Assembly: GCA_003250455.1 (NCBI GenBank)
Contig: QKGK01000492.1
Location: forward strand, 1 to 6,558
DNA length: 6,558 bases
Direction: 5' to 3'
DNA from: Chloroflexota bacterium
Lineage (GTDB): Bacteria > Chloroflexota > Anaerolineae > Anaerolineales > UBA11579
Shown here: positions 5,759 to 6,558 of the stretch, piece by piece
How positions within the stretch are numbered: the stretch's first letter is position 1
Layout: each line of letters opens with the position of its first letter
Notes under the pieces: generated by a model
The model's input: the letters and a program-made list of their open reading frames with translations, nothing else
What the model was told of the DNA's origin: nothing
Databases searched by the model: none
Position numbers and translations under genes: made by a program

Positions 5759-6558
5759 TCAGGAGAGGCATCCGCCGCCTGAACAAGGCTGTTTCCGAGC
5801 TTTTCTTCCTGGATCAATGGGTCATCATGACCGCCCCGCGCACGGAGATCGAATCACTCCAATGGGCAATATTCAGGCCCATCATCCCACCCCCTGACCG
5901 CTACTGGGCCGATCCCTTTGCCATCAGGCGGGATGACCGCTACTACGTGTTCATCGAAGAAAAAATCTACCAGAAAGGGCGCGGGCACATCTCCTGCCAG
6001 GTATTGGACCCAGACGGGAACATCCAGTCCACTCAAATGGTGTTGGAGCGTCCCTACCATCTTTCCTACCCGTTCCTGTTCGAGTTCGGGGGAGATCTTT
6101 TCATGCTGCCTGAAACAGCACAGAACCGCACGCTGGATGTCTACCGCTGCACGCGCTTCCCTGACCAGTGGGAACACGCCCAAACCATCATGAAAGATGT
6201 TTACGCAGTGGACGCCACCCTACTGGAATACGAGGGAAAGTGGTGGCTATTTGCCAATATCAAGGAAGGAGAAAAGGCATCCTCACTCGACAGGCTGTTC
6301 CTTTTCCATGCAGATACGCCACTGAGCACTGATTGGAAATCGCATCCCCTCAATCCAATCGTAGATGACATCAAAACTTCCCGCCCGGCCGGGCGCATCC
6401 TGGCGAGACCCGAAGGCCTCATTCGCCCTTCGCAGGATTCTTCTCGCCGGTACGGTTATGCCCTGAACTTCAACCGGATCACGAAGCTCAGCCAGACGGA
6501 TTACCAGGAGTCGCATGTGGGGCGCCTGGAACCACCGCGAGGGGGCAATATCCTCGCC
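5755..6558 (+). CDS. GINT1-N-terminal-domain-like five-bladed propeller protein, 3' partial
   Basis: The frame is open from TTG 5755 to the window end (268 residues visible, no stop). The product resembles the N-terminal domain of plant glucosamine inositolphosphorylceramide transferase 1 and its bacterial relatives, a GH43-like five-bladed propeller. Signature stretches are LFFLDQWVI (16-24), PPPDRYWADPF (45-55), YYVFIEEK (63-70), LERPYHLSYPF (97-107), MLPET (117-121), FPDQW (135-139), VDATLLEYEGKWWLF (152-166), RPAG (210-213) and RPSQD (224-228) followed by YG (233-234). In bacteria such domains often occur in polysaccharide or glycolipid clusters, sometimes joined to formyltransferase or glycosyltransferase domains; what follows here is beyond the window. 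TTG is preferred over ATG 5827 because it has a good ribosome site, overlaps the GNAT TGA, and keeps the conserved LFFLDQWVI segment. A role in modifying a sugar-bearing surface molecule is inferred; activity is unproven. Confidence 0.82.
   Translation, partial: MIRRGIRRLNKAVSELFFLDQWVIMTAPRTEIESLQWAIFRPIIPPPDRYWADPFAIRRDDRYYVFIEEKIYQKGRGHISCQVLDPDGNIQSTQMVLERPYHLSYPFLFEFGGDLFMLPETAQNRTLDVYRCTRFPDQWEHAQTIMKDVYAVDATLLEYEGKWWLFANIKEGEKASSLDRLFLFHADTPLSTDWKSHPLNPIVDDIKTSRPAGRILARPEGLIRPSQDSSRRYGYALNFNRITKLSQTDYQESHVGRLEPPRGGNILA

Noticed and set aside
5827..5829. ATG start for the GINT1-N-like gene
   Set aside because: It has no ribosome site and would remove the conserved-looking LFFLDQWVI stretch; TTG 5755 has GGAAGG six bases upstream and overlaps the previous stop.

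Overview
The window (about 55-57% GC by eye, with similar base composition in all genes) carries five coding regions, all on the + strand, plus one possible 20-codon small ORF. The gene mix is a large cell-surface BNR propeller protein, a multiheme c-type cytochrome lipoprotein, an NDUFA9-like SDR protein, a COG3375-type GNAT protein and a bacterial GINT1-N-like propeller protein. This would fit an environmental Chloroflexota (Anaerolineae-like) genome. That placement is an impression from gene content only; no rRNA or other phylogenetic marker is present.

Unit 1 (1-3745) is probably an export-related operon. A 5'-truncated, C-terminally membrane-anchored protein with eleven Asp-box (BNR/sortilin-type) repeats ends at 2016. 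It is followed by a possible 20-residue hydrophobic peptide that overlaps its stop codon (2013-2075). Next comes a 551-residue lipoprotein with a carboxypeptidase-regulatory-like domain, five CXXCH haem sites and a C-terminal beta-rich domain (2090-3745). Both large proteins should sit outside the cytoplasmic membrane, so the pair looks like a surface redox or electron-transfer module whose partners lie upstream of the window.

The 3746-3916 gap is the only real intergenic region. It holds an imperfect hairpin followed by a T-rich tract (candidate terminator). At its end is a perfect TATAAT seven bases before the next ATG, with no Shine-Dalgarno, which suggests a leaderless transcript.

Unit 2 (3917 to the window end) is a tight operon: an atypical SDR, then a GNAT transferase after a 6-base gap, then a GINT1-N-like five-bladed-propeller protein that starts at a TTG overlapping the GNAT stop and runs off the window. 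The third gene is easily missed because it has no stop in the window and uses a TTG start. Its relatives are linked to glycan or glycolipid assembly, so unit 2 may concern a sugar- or lipid-modifying pathway; this is inference.

No tRNA, rRNA, CRISPR array, insertion sequence or long DNA repeat was seen.
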